DNA from: DASUBV01 sp963725175
GTDB lineage: Bacteria > Actinomycetota > Actinomycetes > Streptosporangiales > Streptosporangiaceae
Length of the DNA stretch: 64,000 nt
Direction of reading: 5' to 3'
NCBI GenBank assembly: GCA_963725175.1
Contig: CAVRXH010000006.1
Location: 3,658,001 to 3,722,000 of the forward strand
In this document: positions 16,481 through 25,621 of the stretch, piece after piece
Numbering within the stretch: position 1 is the first letter of the stretch
Layout of the letters: each line of letters begins with the position of its first letter
Notes under the pieces: generated by a model
Databases searched by the model: none
Told to the model about the DNA's origin: nothing
What the model saw: only the letters and a program-made list of their open reading frames with translations
Program-made: the position numbers and the translations under genes

Positions 16481-18493
16481 ATGAAGGCCGTGGGGCTCAG
16501 GCTGGCAATCGCGCGCAGGGACAGTGCACCTAGGGACAGTGCACCTAAGAACAGCGCGCACAAGGGCAGGCAGCCAGCCGGCCCCGCGCCGCCTGACCTG
16601 GCCCGTGCCGTCATCGACTGCGCCGCGGACGCCATCATCGCGGTCGGCAGCGACCGGACCGTCACGGTCTGGAACCCGGCCGCGGAGCGGCTGTTCGGCT
16701 GGACCGCGGCCGAGGTCATCGGCATGGAGCCGCCGTTCGTGCCCGACGAGCTGATGGCCGAGCACAACGCCGTCCTTGAGCGGGTGGCCGGCGGCGGCCA
16801 GGTCTCCTTCGCGACCAGGCGGATCCGCAAGGACGGCGAGCTCCTCGACGTGCGCATCGACGCCAGCGCGCTGACCGGTCCGTCCGGCGGGTTCGGCGGC
16901 TGGGTGAGCGTCTGCCACCAGACCAGGGACGAGGAAGCCGTCCGGCACTACATGGCCGAGCGGGCTCGGGTGGTGCGCCGGCTCGGTGACGTGGTGGCGG
17001 ACATGAACGCCCACCTCGACCTAGAGGCGGTGCTGGACCGGATCGCGGCGAGCCTGCGCGAGCTGACCAGGGCGGACGCCGGCGGGTTCGTGCTCATAGA
17101 GGGCGACAGGCTGCGCCTGGTCAGCCTCGACGGCCTGCCCGCCGAGCTGCGCGGCCGCAGCGCTGACCTGGCGACCAGCACAGTCGGCGAGCTGATGCGC
17201 TCGGGCAAGACGGTGCTGATGGCGACCGGCGAGTCCGGCAGGTTCGACGACCTGATCTGGTCGGCGCTGCCCGGCCTGCACACCATCACCCTCAGCCTGT
17301 CGCACGTGGCCAGGCCCTTCGGCGCGCTGTACGCGCTGTACAGCGGCCACAAGGTCGGGCATATCGACCTGGAGCTGCTTGAGCTGCTCGCCGGGCACGC
17401 CAGCGTGGCCCTGTCGAACGTCACGGCGTTCCAGGAGGTAGTCAGGCAGCGAGCGCACGAGCGGGCGGTCATCGACGGCAGCGCCGACGGCATCGCGGTG
17501 CTGGACGCGGACGGCCTAGTCCGCCAGTGGAACCCGGCGGCGCACCTGCTGACCGGCGTCTCGCCGGAGGAGGCGACCGGCAAGCCACCGCCGTTCCCGC
17601 TGCCAGAGCCAGGCGCGAAGCTGACCCACCGGCTGCCAAGCGGCCGGTGGATCGACCTGCTCTGCACCGGCCTGAGCGGCCGGGAGGAGCGGGTGCTCGA
17701 CTTCAGGGACATCACCGCGGCCAAGGAGCTGGAGGAGGCCAAGGACCTGTTCCTGGCCACCACCAGCCACGAGCTGCGCACCCCGATCACCGTGGTGCAG
17801 GGCTTCGCCAGCACGCTGGCCAGCCGGTGGGACAAGCTGCCCGACTCCGACCGCAGGTCGGCCGTGCAGACCATCGCCGAGCGAGCCGGGGCGCTGGCCC
17901 GGCTGGTCGAGCAGCTCCTGCTCGGCTCCAGGGCCGGCGCGGACCAGCTCACCGTCAGCAACGGCCGGTTCGACCTGGCAGGGGTGCTGCGCGGCGCCGC
18001 GGTGGCGTTCCGGTCGCTGGCCGGGCAGCACACGCTGGTCACCGAGATCCCCGACGACCTGCCGCCGGCCTACGGCGACGCGATGGCCACCGACATCATC
18101 GTCGGCCAGTTCCTGGAGAACGCGTTCAAGTACTCCCCGGAGGGCGGGACGGTGACCGTTGCCGCCCGCTGCGACGGGGACCTGATCGACGTCACCGTCG
18201 CCGATCAGGGGATCGGGATTCCCGCGGCCGACAGGGAGCGGGTCTTCGAGCGGTTCGTCCAGGGTGAGGCGGGCGACCGGCGCCGGTTCGGCGGCATCGG
18301 TCTCGGCCTGTACATCGTGCGGCAGCTCGCGCTCGCGCAGGGCGGCACGGTGGCAGCGGAGGAACGGCCGGGTGGCGGCACGGTGATGCGGCTCCGGCTG
18401 GGACTGGGTGAGGGCCGCGAGGCGGCAGCCGGGACCGACGGCAGCGTTCGCCTGCCCCGCCCCAGGCAGGCCAGCGAGCAGCCGGCCGAATAG
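16481..18493 (+). CDS. PAS-GAF-PAS sensor histidine kinase
   Basis: A 670-residue soluble kinase. PAS1 is at about 40-150 (VWNPAAERLFGWTAAEVIG), GAF at about 180-320, PAS2 at about 330-420 (VRQWNPAAHLLTGVSPEEA). The HisKA domain has His430 in ATTSHELRTPITV. The HATPase domain shows QFLENAFKYSPEGG, VADQGIGIP and GGIGLGLYIV. No membrane segment is seen. No adjacent response regulator exists, so it is an orphan here. The N-terminal RDSAPRDSAP comes from a 15-bp duplication. Divergent from the inhibitor gene. Confidence 0.92.
   Translation: MKAVGLRLAIARRDSAPRDSAPKNSAHKGRQPAGPAPPDLARAVIDCAADAIIAVGSDRTVTVWNPAAERLFGWTAAEVIGMEPPFVPDELMAEHNAVLERVAGGGQVSFATRRIRKDGELLDVRIDASALTGPSGGFGGWVSVCHQTRDEEAVRHYMAERARVVRRLGDVVADMNAHLDLEAVLDRIAASLRELTRADAGGFVLIEGDRLRLVSLDGLPAELRGRSADLATSTVGELMRSGKTVLMATGESGRFDDLIWSALPGLHTITLSLSHVARPFGALYALYSGHKVGHIDLELLELLAGHASVALSNVTAFQEVVRQRAHERAVIDGSADGIAVLDADGLVRQWNPAAHLLTGVSPEEATGKPPPFPLPEPGAKLTHRLPSGRWIDLLCTGLSGREERVLDFRDITAAKELEEAKDLFLATTSHELRTPITVVQGFASTLASRWDKLPDSDRRSAVQTIAERAGALARLVEQLLLGSRAGADQLTVSNGRFDLAGVLRGAAVAFRSLAGQHTLVTEIPDDLPPAYGDAMATDIIVGQFLENAFKYSPEGGTVTVAARCDGDLIDVTVADQGIGIPAADRERVFERFVQGEAGDRRRFGGIGLGLYIVRQLALAQGGTVAAEERPGGGTVMRLRLGLGEGREAAAGTDGSVRLPRPRQASEQPAE
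16517..16546 (+). repeat. Tandem duplication, 2 x 15 bp, in the kinase N-terminus
   Basis: AGGGACAGTGCACCT occurs exactly at 16517-16531 and 16532-16546, followed by a degenerate copy. It encodes RDSAP twice. Confidence 0.8.
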
Positions 18494-18734
18494 GACAGGC
18501 CGGAACCGTTCCGCAGACGGCATCCGGTTTTCCGCCAGACTCCTTGGAATCGGTGCTAAAGGCGGCTTGCCGGAAAAGATCCCGACATTTACCGGCGCAT
18601 TTTGTGGCCAGGCTGAATAGGCTTGGGTGAATTCCCTGAAAATGGCAGCCGGCCACGCCTGCGTCTATCTACGGTGGTTCTCGCGATATCGGGGAGGGCC
18701 GGCGTAGCGTCGGCCCGCGGGGGCGGGAGGGCAC

Positions 18735-20429
18735 ATGCGGGCGGCACCCATGCGACGAGCCAGGCTGACCGGCACGGTGGCCGGGCTCGCGGCAGCAGGC
18801 CTGGCCATCATGCCGGCGGTGGCGAGCGCCGCGCCGGCCGGAGGGCACACCGCGCAGGCGGCCAGCGGGGCGCGCGCGGCCGCGGCCTCGACGCGGCCTG
18901 GTCACCCTGGGTTCCTGCGGGCACCGCAGGTGGCGCCCGCCGCCGGCAGTCTCAGGCAGGTCTGCCCGACACCGGCCCAGCCTGGCCAGATGACCTGCAT
19001 GGCGCTGCTGCCCGGCAGTTCAGGGGCGACCCCGGCGGCGTCCGCGCCGCCGTCGGGCGCCTATGGCCCAGCGGTCCTGCAGGAGGCATACCGGCTGGCC
19101 AAGCAGGCCATGTCCGCGCCCGCTGGCGGCACCGACACGGTGGCCGTGGTGGACTCCTATAACGACGCGCATGCCGCCAGCGACCTCGCGGTGTACCGGT
19201 CTCAGTACGGGCTGCCGGCCTGCACGACCGCCAGCGGATGCCTGAGAATCGTCAGCCAGACCGGCAGTTCGAGCCTGCCAGGATCGGATTCCTCGGGCGG
19301 CTGGGAGCTTGAGGAATCGCTCGACCTGGACATGATTTCCGCCGTCTGCCCGTACTGCAAGATCCTGCTGGTCGAGGCCAAATCGGATGCTATTTCCAGC
19401 CTGGCGACCGCGGAGCATTATGCGGTAAGGCACGCCAGTGCCGTTTCGAATAGCTGGGGCAGTGGCGCCGAATTTGTCGGGGAGAATTCTTACAACTCCG
19501 ACTTCTACGCGCCGGGCGTGGCCGTGACCGCGGCGGGCGGTGACGATGGCTACGGGACGCAGTACCCGGCGGCCTCGCCTTACGTCACATCGGTCGGCGG
19601 CACCACCCTCACCGGTGCCACGCCCACCAGCCCCGGCCACCAGGGCGCCTGGTCGGACAGCGGTTCTGGCTGCTCGTCCCTGGCGGCGCAGCCGTCCTGG
19701 CAGACCACCAAGTCCGGCTTCCCGGCCGCCTGCCATAACCGGACCGACAACGACGTCTCGGCCGTGGCCAGCCCCGACCCCGGCGTAGCGGTATACGACA
19801 CCGTGCCCTATGACTCGGGCAGCAAGTCCGCCGCCCCGGACTGGACGGCCGTCGGCGGGACCAGCGTCGGCACTCCACTGATCGCCGCCGCGTACGCTCT
19901 CGCCGACGTCAGCACCGGTAAGCCGGGCACCGGCCTGGAGGCCCGCACGATGCCCGCCGCTTACCCGTACCTGCACAGCGGCGACTTCACGGACGTGACG
20001 TCAGGCTCGGACGGCAGCTGCGAGGTCAGCCGCGCCTACCTGTGCCACGCCGAGCACGGCTACGACGGCCCGACCGGGCTCGGCGTCCCCGACGGCACCA
20101 GCGGGCTGCTCGGCCCGGCCGGCGCCTCGGTGACCGTGCTTGACCCCGGCACCAAGGTGTACCAGGCCCGCACCTCGGTCTCGCTGGGTGTCAGGGTCCT
20201 GGCCTCGGGTGGCGGCACGCCCGGCCTGTCAGCGAGCGGGCTGCCGCGCGGGCTTAAGGTCAGCGGCACCAAGATCACGGGCAAGCTGACCGCGAAGACC
20301 GGCACCTACAAGGTGACCGTGACCGCGGCCAGCGGCGGCGTCAAGGGCGTCGCGCGGTTCCGCATCGTGGTGGTCGCGAAGATGAAGAACCGCCACCCGG
20401 CCGCCGGCCAGATCTGGACGGTGAGCTGA
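18735..20429 (+). CDS. Secreted S53 (sedolisin) family peptidase
   Basis: A 564-residue protein with a signal peptide (about 1-32). The sedolisin catalytic set is visible: Glu193 and Asp197 in GWELEESLDLD, oxyanion Asp near 270 in AAGGDDGYG, and Ser377 in GGTSVGTPLIAA (usually SGTSxxxP). A Ca-site-like GYDGPTGLGVPDGTSGL lies near 440-460. A C-terminal putative-Ig-like domain (about 470-550) follows. These are acid-active secreted endopeptidases. The usual N-terminal pro-domain is very short, which is common in actinobacterial members. ATG at 18735 has GGGAGGG upstream. Confidence 0.9.
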   Translation: MRAAPMRRARLTGTVAGLAAAGLAIMPAVASAAPAGGHTAQAASGARAAAASTRPGHPGFLRAPQVAPAAGSLRQVCPTPAQPGQMTCMALLPGSSGATPAASAPPSGAYGPAVLQEAYRLAKQAMSAPAGGTDTVAVVDSYNDAHAASDLAVYRSQYGLPACTTASGCLRIVSQTGSSSLPGSDSSGGWELEESLDLDMISAVCPYCKILLVEAKSDAISSLATAEHYAVRHASAVSNSWGSGAEFVGENSYNSDFYAPGVAVTAAGGDDGYGTQYPAASPYVTSVGGTTLTGATPTSPGHQGAWSDSGSGCSSLAAQPSWQTTKSGFPAACHNRTDNDVSAVASPDPGVAVYDTVPYDSGSKSAAPDWTAVGGTSVGTPLIAAAYALADVSTGKPGTGLEARTMPAAYPYLHSGDFTDVTSGSDGSCEVSRAYLCHAEHGYDGPTGLGVPDGTSGLLGPAGASVTVLDPGTKVYQARTSVSLGVRVLASGGGTPGLSASGLPRGLKVSGTKITGKLTAKTGTYKVTVTAASGGVKGVARFRIVVVAKMKNRHPAAGQIWTVS

Positions 20430-20432
20430 CCG

Positions 20433-20466
20433 TCAGGCGGCAGCGAAGATCAGGCGGCAGCGAAGA
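20433..20466 (+). repeat. Tandem duplication, 2 x 17 bp, before the terminator
   Basis: TCAGGCGGCAGCGAAGA occurs at 20433-20449 and 20450-20466, directly after the peptidase stop; the second copy runs into the terminator stem. Confidence 0.75.
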
Positions 20467-20501
20467 AGGACCCGGCGCCAGTGGCGACCGGGTCCTTCTT
20501 C
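20462..20501. terminator. Bidirectional terminator
   Basis: GAAGAAGGACCCGG (20462-20475) pairs perfectly with CCGGGTCCTTCTTC (20488-20501) over a 12-nt loop. The A-rich and T-rich outer ends suit termination in both directions between converging genes. Confidence 0.8.
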
Positions 20502-20528
20502 ACTCGCGGCTAGTCCTTGGCGGCGGCC

Positions 20529-21356
20529 TTACCTGGATGCCTTGGCCGGCACCCTCGCCTGACCGCCCGCCCGCTCCCTGGTCACCGGGTCGCGCAGCAC
20601 TGGCGCGCCGCCGGAGGCCTCGATGTACTTGTCGATGATGCCGATGACGTCCTCGCCCTGCATCACCATCTGGCCGCGCTCCATCCAGATCACCCGGTTG
20701 CAGGTCTGCTCGACCTCTTCCAGGTTGTGCGCGACCAGGAACACCGTGCCCGCCTCCTGGCGCAGCTCCTCGATCCTGGCGTGGCTCTTGACCCGGAACT
20801 CCGCGTCGCCGGTGGCCAGCGCCTCGTCCACCAGCAGCACGTCGTGGCTCTTGGACGCCGCGATGGCGAACCGGAGCCGGGAGCCCATGCCGGAGGAGTA
20901 GGTCTTCATCGGCAGGTCGATGAAGTCGCCGACGCCGGAGAAGTCCACGATCGACTCGTACTTGTCCTTGGCTTCCTGCTTGGTCATGCCCATGGCCAGG
21001 CAGCCGAGGATCACGTTGCGCTCGCCGGTGAGGTCATCGAGGAGCGCGGCGTTCACGCCGAGCAGCGACGCCTCGCCGGTCGAGTAGACGTTTCCCCCCT
21101 CGGGGGGCAGCAGGCCGGCGATCGCCCGCAGCAAGGTCGACTTGCCCGACCCGTTGCGGCCGATCACGCCCACCGCGTCGCCGCGATAGGCCACGAAGGA
21201 GATGCCGCGGATCGCGTGCACCTCGCGGATCGAGCCGCGGGTCTTGCGGCCGAGAATGCGCAGCAGCGCCGTCGCGGCGGTGCCGCGGTCTCCGCCCGCG
21301 CCGTAGACCCGGTAAACGATGTGCAGGTCGTCAACGACCACCATTGGCTCAGCCAC
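20529..21356 (-). CDS. ABC transporter ATP-binding protein, polysaccharide export type
   Basis: A 275-residue ATPase: Walker A GVIGRNGSGKSTLLRA, signature YSSGMGSRLRFAIA, Walker B VLLVDEALATGDAEF, switch His in LVAHNLEEV. The SSGM signature and DEALATGD Walker B are typical of the TagH/RfbE/Wzt group that exports teichoic acids, O-antigen or galactan. It overlaps the permease gene by eight bases. GTG at 21356 is used; ATG at 21344 is possible. Confidence 0.9.
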   Translation of the reverse strand: MAEPMVVVDDLHIVYRVYGAGGDRGTAATALLRILGRKTRGSIREVHAIRGISFVAYRGDAVGVIGRNGSGKSTLLRAIAGLLPPEGGNVYSTGEASLLGVNAALLDDLTGERNVILGCLAMGMTKQEAKDKYESIVDFSGVGDFIDLPMKTYSSGMGSRLRFAIAASKSHDVLLVDEALATGDAEFRVKSHARIEELRQEAGTVFLVAHNLEEVEQTCNRVIWMERGQMVMQGEDVIGIIDKYIEASGGAPVLRDPVTRERAGGQARVPAKASR

Positions 21357-22446
21357 GGCCGTACTTCGCCTCCGCTCGCCAGAAGAAGATGAAGCCTACG
21401 ATGGCGGCGAACACCGCCCAGCCTATGCCCCAGTACCAGAAGTAATGCGGGTTGGCGTATTGATGGCAATGGGCGCTGTCGTACACGTACTGCTTCGCCT
21501 TGGTATCCCAGTCGGCGCAGAGCTGCGCGTTGTAGGGCTTGCTGCCAGGCGCGGCCTCCCGCTGGGTGACCAGGATCGAGTTCCTGATCAGCGTGATGTA
21601 CAGCGCCGCCGGGTTGATCTGCAGCAGCGCGATCGCCCAGCGGTGCGTGCGCACGGTCAGGGTCGCGATGCTGAACAGCACGCCGGACAGGTACATCCAG
21701 GTCCGCAGCAGGAACGGCAGGAGCTGGCTGAAGTCGTTGACCTGCGAGCCGAGCCGGGCGACGAACAGGCCGACGCCGACGTTGAAGACCGTCTGCAGCA
21801 GCAGCGCCGGGATCACCAGCACCCAGTACCAGGTCAGCGGCTCCCCGGTACACAGCACGATGATCGTCAGCACTGCCATCGACAGCAGCATCTGCTGCAG
21901 CTCGATCATCACGTAGGCCAGCGGCAGCGCCGCGCGGGGAAACTGGAGCGCCCGGATCAGCGGCAGGCTGTCGGTGATCACGTTGGACGTGGAGATGAAC
22001 GCCCGCTGCGTGAAGTTGAACACGAACACGCCGGTGACCAGGAAGGCCAGGTAGTTCGGGATGCCGCGGTTGATGTGCAGCAGGATGCCGAAGATCAGGA
22101 AGTAGACGCCGGCGTTCAGCAGCGGGGTCAGCACCTGCCAGAGCTGGCCGAGTCTGGCCTCGGTGTACATGGCGATGTTCCGCGCGGTGGCGAACGCCAT
22201 GATGAAGCTCCACCTGTGCCAGAGGTGCCGCAGGTAGGCCGGGATCTTGGGCCGTGCCGCGCTGGGCCGAAGCCCGTGCATCGTCGCGTACTCGGCGAGG
22301 TTCTCGGTGGGCAGGTCGGCGGCGAGGACACCGCCGATGGTGTAGCCATCGCCCTGCACGAGCATGCCGGGGGCGGACAGCCTCCCGTCACCGCGGGCAG
22401 CCTTCGCGGCGCGGCCGCGCTGGCGTGTCTTGTTCTCGTCGCTCAC
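21349..22446 (-). CDS. ABC-2 type polysaccharide export permease
   Basis: A 365-residue protein with a polar head of about 95 residues and six membrane segments. Family features include ARNIAMYTEARLGQLWQVLTPL and LRTWMYLSGVLFSIATL, typical of TagG/RfbD-type permeases. It partners the ATPase that overlaps it. GTG at 22446 is used because the upstream extension is low-complexity; the ribosome site is weak. Divergent from a MarR regulator, with candidate operator dyads between. The exported polymer is unknown. Confidence 0.88.
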   Translation of the reverse strand: MSDENKTRQRGRAAKAARGDGRLSAPGMLVQGDGYTIGGVLAADLPTENLAEYATMHGLRPSAARPKIPAYLRHLWHRWSFIMAFATARNIAMYTEARLGQLWQVLTPLLNAGVYFLIFGILLHINRGIPNYLAFLVTGVFVFNFTQRAFISTSNVITDSLPLIRALQFPRAALPLAYVMIELQQMLLSMAVLTIIVLCTGEPLTWYWVLVIPALLLQTVFNVGVGLFVARLGSQVNDFSQLLPFLLRTWMYLSGVLFSIATLTVRTHRWAIALLQINPAALYITLIRNSILVTQREAAPGSKPYNAQLCADWDTKAKQYVYDSAHCHQYANPHYFWYWGIGWAVFAAIVGFIFFWRAEAKYGRG

Positions 22447-22570
22447 GTCGCCGACCTTATGCCGTGGCCGGGCTGGCCGGCGGGCGTTACGGGACCAGGA
22501 GCCAGGCGGAACGGGCGCCTGACTGGCTGGCCAGGCCGGACGCGGATAACCGCGTGCGGGGCCAGCGCTG

Positions 22571-22632
22571 AGTTGTAGAGGGCAACTATCACGCCGCGAC
22601 TGTACCACCGAGGCAGTTGTGCGGTACAACTG
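22571..22632. promoter_or_regulatory. Two AGTTG/CAACT dyads in the permease/MarR divergent region
   Basis: AGTTG-N6-CAACT spans 22571-22586, and CAGTTGT-N5-ACAACTG spans 22614-22632, ending just before the MarR GTG. MarR proteins usually bind such short dyads in their own promoter. The likely reading is autoregulation, perhaps with control of the exporter. Confidence 0.5.
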
Positions 22633-22637
22633 TGGGC

Positions 22638-23222
22638 GTGGATGAGTCCATTAACGACGCGGAACTTGAGCGGCTGCTGACCCAGCTGCTCCGAGTGGTG
22701 AGCCCGGCGGCGCCGGGCGAGCCGCTCAACGGCAGCGGGAACGGCGCCGCGGTCAGCGGCAGCAACAGTCACGGCGTGCCCGGCGGAGTCGCACCCGACG
22801 CGGGCGCGCCGGCGCAGCCAGGCCCGGACGCCTCGACGATAACGGGCATTCCGGCAGTGTCCCCGTCCGAGGCGCGGGCACTCATCGAACTGGTCTCCGC
22901 CCGCGGCATCGCCCAGGGCGAGCTGGCCGGCCTGCTCGGCCTGGAGAAGAGCACCGTCAGCCGCCTGGCCGCCGGCCTGGAGCGCAAGGGCTGGATCCGG
23001 CGCGGCAGGGACGAGGAGAACCAGCGCTACGTTCGCCTCTACCTGACCCCGGAGGGCCGGGCCATCGCCGGCCGGGTCTGGGGCGCCTGGCAGTCCAGGC
23101 AGGCCAGGATCATTGGCTCGCTTTCCACCGAGGAACGGGCCGGGCTCTCGGCCGGCCTGCGCGGCCTGGTCCGCGGCCTGACCGCCGAGGGCCTGCTCGG
23201 CGAGGCGTCAGGAACCGACTAG
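22638..23222 (+). CDS. MarR-family transcriptional regulator
   Basis: About 194 residues. A long polar N-terminus (Gly/Ala/Pro, about 25-75) precedes the winged helix-turn-helix: IAQGELAGLLGLEKSTVSRLAAGLERKGWIRRGRDEENQRYVRLYLTPEG in sense, with the wing DEENQRYV. GTG at 22638 (VDESINDAELERLL) is chosen; a start at 22617 would lie inside the dyad. No ribosome site is visible, so the mRNA may be leaderless. Confidence 0.85.
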   Translation: MDESINDAELERLLTQLLRVVSPAAPGEPLNGSGNGAAVSGSNSHGVPGGVAPDAGAPAQPGPDASTITGIPAVSPSEARALIELVSARGIAQGELAGLLGLEKSTVSRLAAGLERKGWIRRGRDEENQRYVRLYLTPEGRAIAGRVWGAWQSRQARIIGSLSTEERAGLSAGLRGLVRGLTAEGLLGEASGTD

Positions 23223-23417
23223 CCGACCTTGGTGAGCGGCGGCGGCCCGGCCGCCGCCGACGACCACCCCGCTGGCCGGTCCGACAGACAGCACCTGTTT
23301 CGGTGCCGTCGCACGGGGCATCTCGGTCGCAGCGCTTGTTCCGCGCCATGCCGCGGCACTCGGTCAGCCGCGACAGGCATCGGGTCGGATGCCAGGGAGG
23401 TGAGAGCGACGGGCGTC

Positions 23418-23936
23418 GTGTTTGTACCGTGCGCACCAGCGAGCGTCGCGGTCGCCCGCAGGCGGCTGACCGCGGATCTTTCCGCCGCCGGAGTTTTCGG
23501 GCAGGCGGTAGGCGATGCGGCACTGGTGATCAGCGAGCTGCTCAGCAATGCCATCAAGCACGCCTGGCCGCTGCCGGGAGCCAAGCTCCAGGTGGCCTGG
23601 ATGGTGGACCACGGCAGCGTGGAGGTGGCCGTCAGCGATGGCGGCGGCCCGACGCGGCCCCGGCAGGCATTTCCGGCCGCCTCGTCACTGGGCGGTCGCG
23701 GCCTGGGCATCGTCGAGCAGCTCTCCGACGACTGGGGCGTCAGCACCGACGACGACGGGCTGACGGTCTGGGCCGTCCTGCCCGCGCCGGGCTCCGGCGG
23801 CGGTCCCGGTGGTGCCAGGCGGCCCGGTGGCAGGCGGCCGGGCCGGCCTGCGATGCCGTCGCCGCCGCGGCCCAGGGACGGGAGCGCCCGGCCGGAAACC
23901 GTGCGGTCGCCTGGCCTGAGCGCGCTCGTCGGCTAA
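23418..23936 (+). CDS. Anti-sigma-type HATPase protein (RsbW-like)
   Basis: About 172 residues with a GHKL ATPase fold: LVISELLSNAIKHAWP (N-box), AVSDGGGPTRP (G1) and GGRGLGIVEQL (G2). Single-domain proteins of this type act as serine kinases and anti-sigma or regulatory factors in actinomycetes. The tail is rich in G, P and R. GGAGGTGAG at about 23396-23404 suggests a start at GTG 23418, though GTG 23400 is in frame. A STAS-domain protein that could be a partner is encoded 2.4 kb downstream. Confidence 0.8.
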   Translation: MFVPCAPASVAVARRRLTADLSAAGVFGQAVGDAALVISELLSNAIKHAWPLPGAKLQVAWMVDHGSVEVAVSDGGGPTRPRQAFPAASSLGGRGLGIVEQLSDDWGVSTDDDGLTVWAVLPAPGSGGGPGGARRPGGRRPGRPAMPSPPRPRDGSARPETVRSPGLSALVG

Positions 23937-24043
23937 CCGGGCTAGTTGACCCAATCGTCATGCGTAACACGCCAGCGAACTGGTGATAACTCCAGGCAGG
24001 GCCATTGCGTGGGGGGCGCGGTGGCACTGCCTGGGGGTTAGCC

Positions 24044-25399
24044 ATGCACGTGCACGGGGTGGACAGCGAGATCGGCAGGCTCCGGACCGTGCTCGTGCAC
24101 CGGCCCGGCCTGGAACTGAGACGGGTCACGCCCCGGCTGCGGGACCGGCTGCTGTTCGAGACGCTGCCGTGGGCCTGCCGGGCTCAGCAGGAGCACGATG
24201 CCTTCGCCCAGGCGATGCGGGACCGTGGCGTCGAGGTCCTGTACGTCACCGAGCTGCTGCAGGACACGCTCGAATACCAGCACGCCAGGCAGAAGGCCAT
24301 CACCGCTGCGGTCGCCGACCCGCTGCTCGGCGCCGAGCTGCGGGACCAGGTCTGCGAGCACCTGGACGCGCTGCGCCCCGAGGAACTGGCTCAGGTGCTC
24401 ATCGCCGGGCTGGCACCCGAGGAACTGCCGGGCGGGCAGGGGCTGGTCTTCGAGCTCCTGGACCGGCGGGACTTCGTCATCGAGCCGCTGCCCAACCTCG
24501 TTTTCACCAGGGACACCAGTTTCTGGGTCGGTGACCGCCCGGCCGTCGCCAGCCTCGCCGCACCCCAGCGGCGCAGGGAGGCCGAGCTGCTGGCCGTCAT
24601 CTACGACCACCACCCCAGGTTCGCCGGGGTAAAGCGGCTGTACGGGCCGGGACTTGAGCAGCTCGACGGTGGTGACGTGCTGCTGCTGGCACCGAGCGTG
24701 CTGGCCATCGGCGTCGGCCAGCGGACCACCCCCGCGGGTGCCGAGCGGCTGGCCCGGCGGGTGCTTGACGCGGGGCTGGCGCACACCGTGCTGGCCATCC
24801 CCGTGGACCAGCGGCCGGGGGCCGGCTACCTGGACACTCTGTGCACCGTCGTCGACTGCGGTGCGGTGGTCATGCACCCGGCGATCGCCTACACCCTGAC
24901 CGCGCACCTGATCACCGCCAGGCCGGAGGGAACCCGGGTATCCAGGCCGCAGCCGTTCCTTGAGGCGGCCGCGCAGGCGATCGGGATCGACCGGCTCACC
25001 CTCATCGATACCGGGATGGACCCGGTCTCCGGGCGGCGCGGCCAGTGGGACGACGGCGGCAACGCGCTGGCCCTCGGTGCCCGGCTGGTCATGGTGCACG
25101 AGCGGCATACCGAGACGATCAAGCGGCTAGAGGGAGCGGGAATCGAGGTCGTCCAGGTACCCGGCAGCGAGCTGACCAGCGCCAGGGGCGGTCCGCGCGG
25201 CATGTCCTGCCCGGTCGGCAGGGACCCGGCGGCAGAGGGCGAGCGAGAAGAGGCGGCTCGGGACGCCGAGCCCGGCCTGATCCCCAGGCCCGAGCGCGCG
25301 GCGGCCACCAGCCACGATCTCAACCCAGACGCGGTACGCGGCGAGGCGCGGCAGCCTGGTCAGGCCGAGCGCGCCGAGCCGGAGCTGGCGCCCGCCTGA
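24044..25399 (+). CDS. arcA: Arginine deiminase-like protein with altered catalytic positions
   Basis: A 451-residue protein closely following the arginine deiminase pattern: GVDSEIGRLRTVLVHRPGLE, PLPNLVFTRD (Asp157), Cys389 in GPRGMSCPV, and DTGMDPVSGRRGQWDDGGN. ADI converts arginine to citrulline and ammonia. Two positions differ from the known active site. The usual Glu of EGGD is Asp208 (LDGGDVLLL), and the usual His of MHLDT is Tyr262 (GYLDTLCTVVD). About 60 extra residues rich in E, A and R follow the Cys. No ornithine carbamoyltransferase or carbamate kinase gene adjoins it. It may be inactive or altered in activity. Confidence 0.85.
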   Translation: MHVHGVDSEIGRLRTVLVHRPGLELRRVTPRLRDRLLFETLPWACRAQQEHDAFAQAMRDRGVEVLYVTELLQDTLEYQHARQKAITAAVADPLLGAELRDQVCEHLDALRPEELAQVLIAGLAPEELPGGQGLVFELLDRRDFVIEPLPNLVFTRDTSFWVGDRPAVASLAAPQRRREAELLAVIYDHHPRFAGVKRLYGPGLEQLDGGDVLLLAPSVLAIGVGQRTTPAGAERLARRVLDAGLAHTVLAIPVDQRPGAGYLDTLCTVVDCGAVVMHPAIAYTLTAHLITARPEGTRVSRPQPFLEAAAQAIGIDRLTLIDTGMDPVSGRRGQWDDGGNALALGARLVMVHERHTETIKRLEGAGIEVVQVPGSELTSARGGPRGMSCPVGRDPAAEGEREEAARDAEPGLIPRPERAAATSHDLNPDAVRGEARQPGQAERAEPELAPA

Positions 25400-25412
25400 T
25401 CCCGCCAGCGAG

Positions 25413-25574
25413 CTAGCGGTACCGGCTTCGTGACCGGACGGCGCGGAACAGCAGGAACGTCACGGCCGCGACCAGCACGAAGATGAAGCCCACATACAGG
25501 ATGTGGACCAGGGCGGAGATAACCACGACCGCGACGATGATCGCGAGTAGGCCCAGCAGCAGTCCAAGCACCAT
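25413..25574 (-). CDS. Small hydrophobic membrane protein
   Basis: A 53-residue product: MVLGLLLGLLAIIVAVVVIS, then ALVHILYVGFIFVLVAAVTF, ending in a basic RAVRSRSRYR. Two membrane segments with a positive C-terminus are typical of small actinobacterial membrane proteins of unknown function. It is convergent with arcA with 13 bases between stops. The ribosome site is poor. Confidence 0.6.
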   Translation of the reverse strand: MVLGLLLGLLAIIVAVVVISALVHILYVGFIFVLVAAVTFLLFRAVRSRSRYR

Positions 25575-25621
25575 GTATCTAAAGGTAAGCGCTGTTCCGG
25601 GTGCTCGTTACGGTGCCCCAC

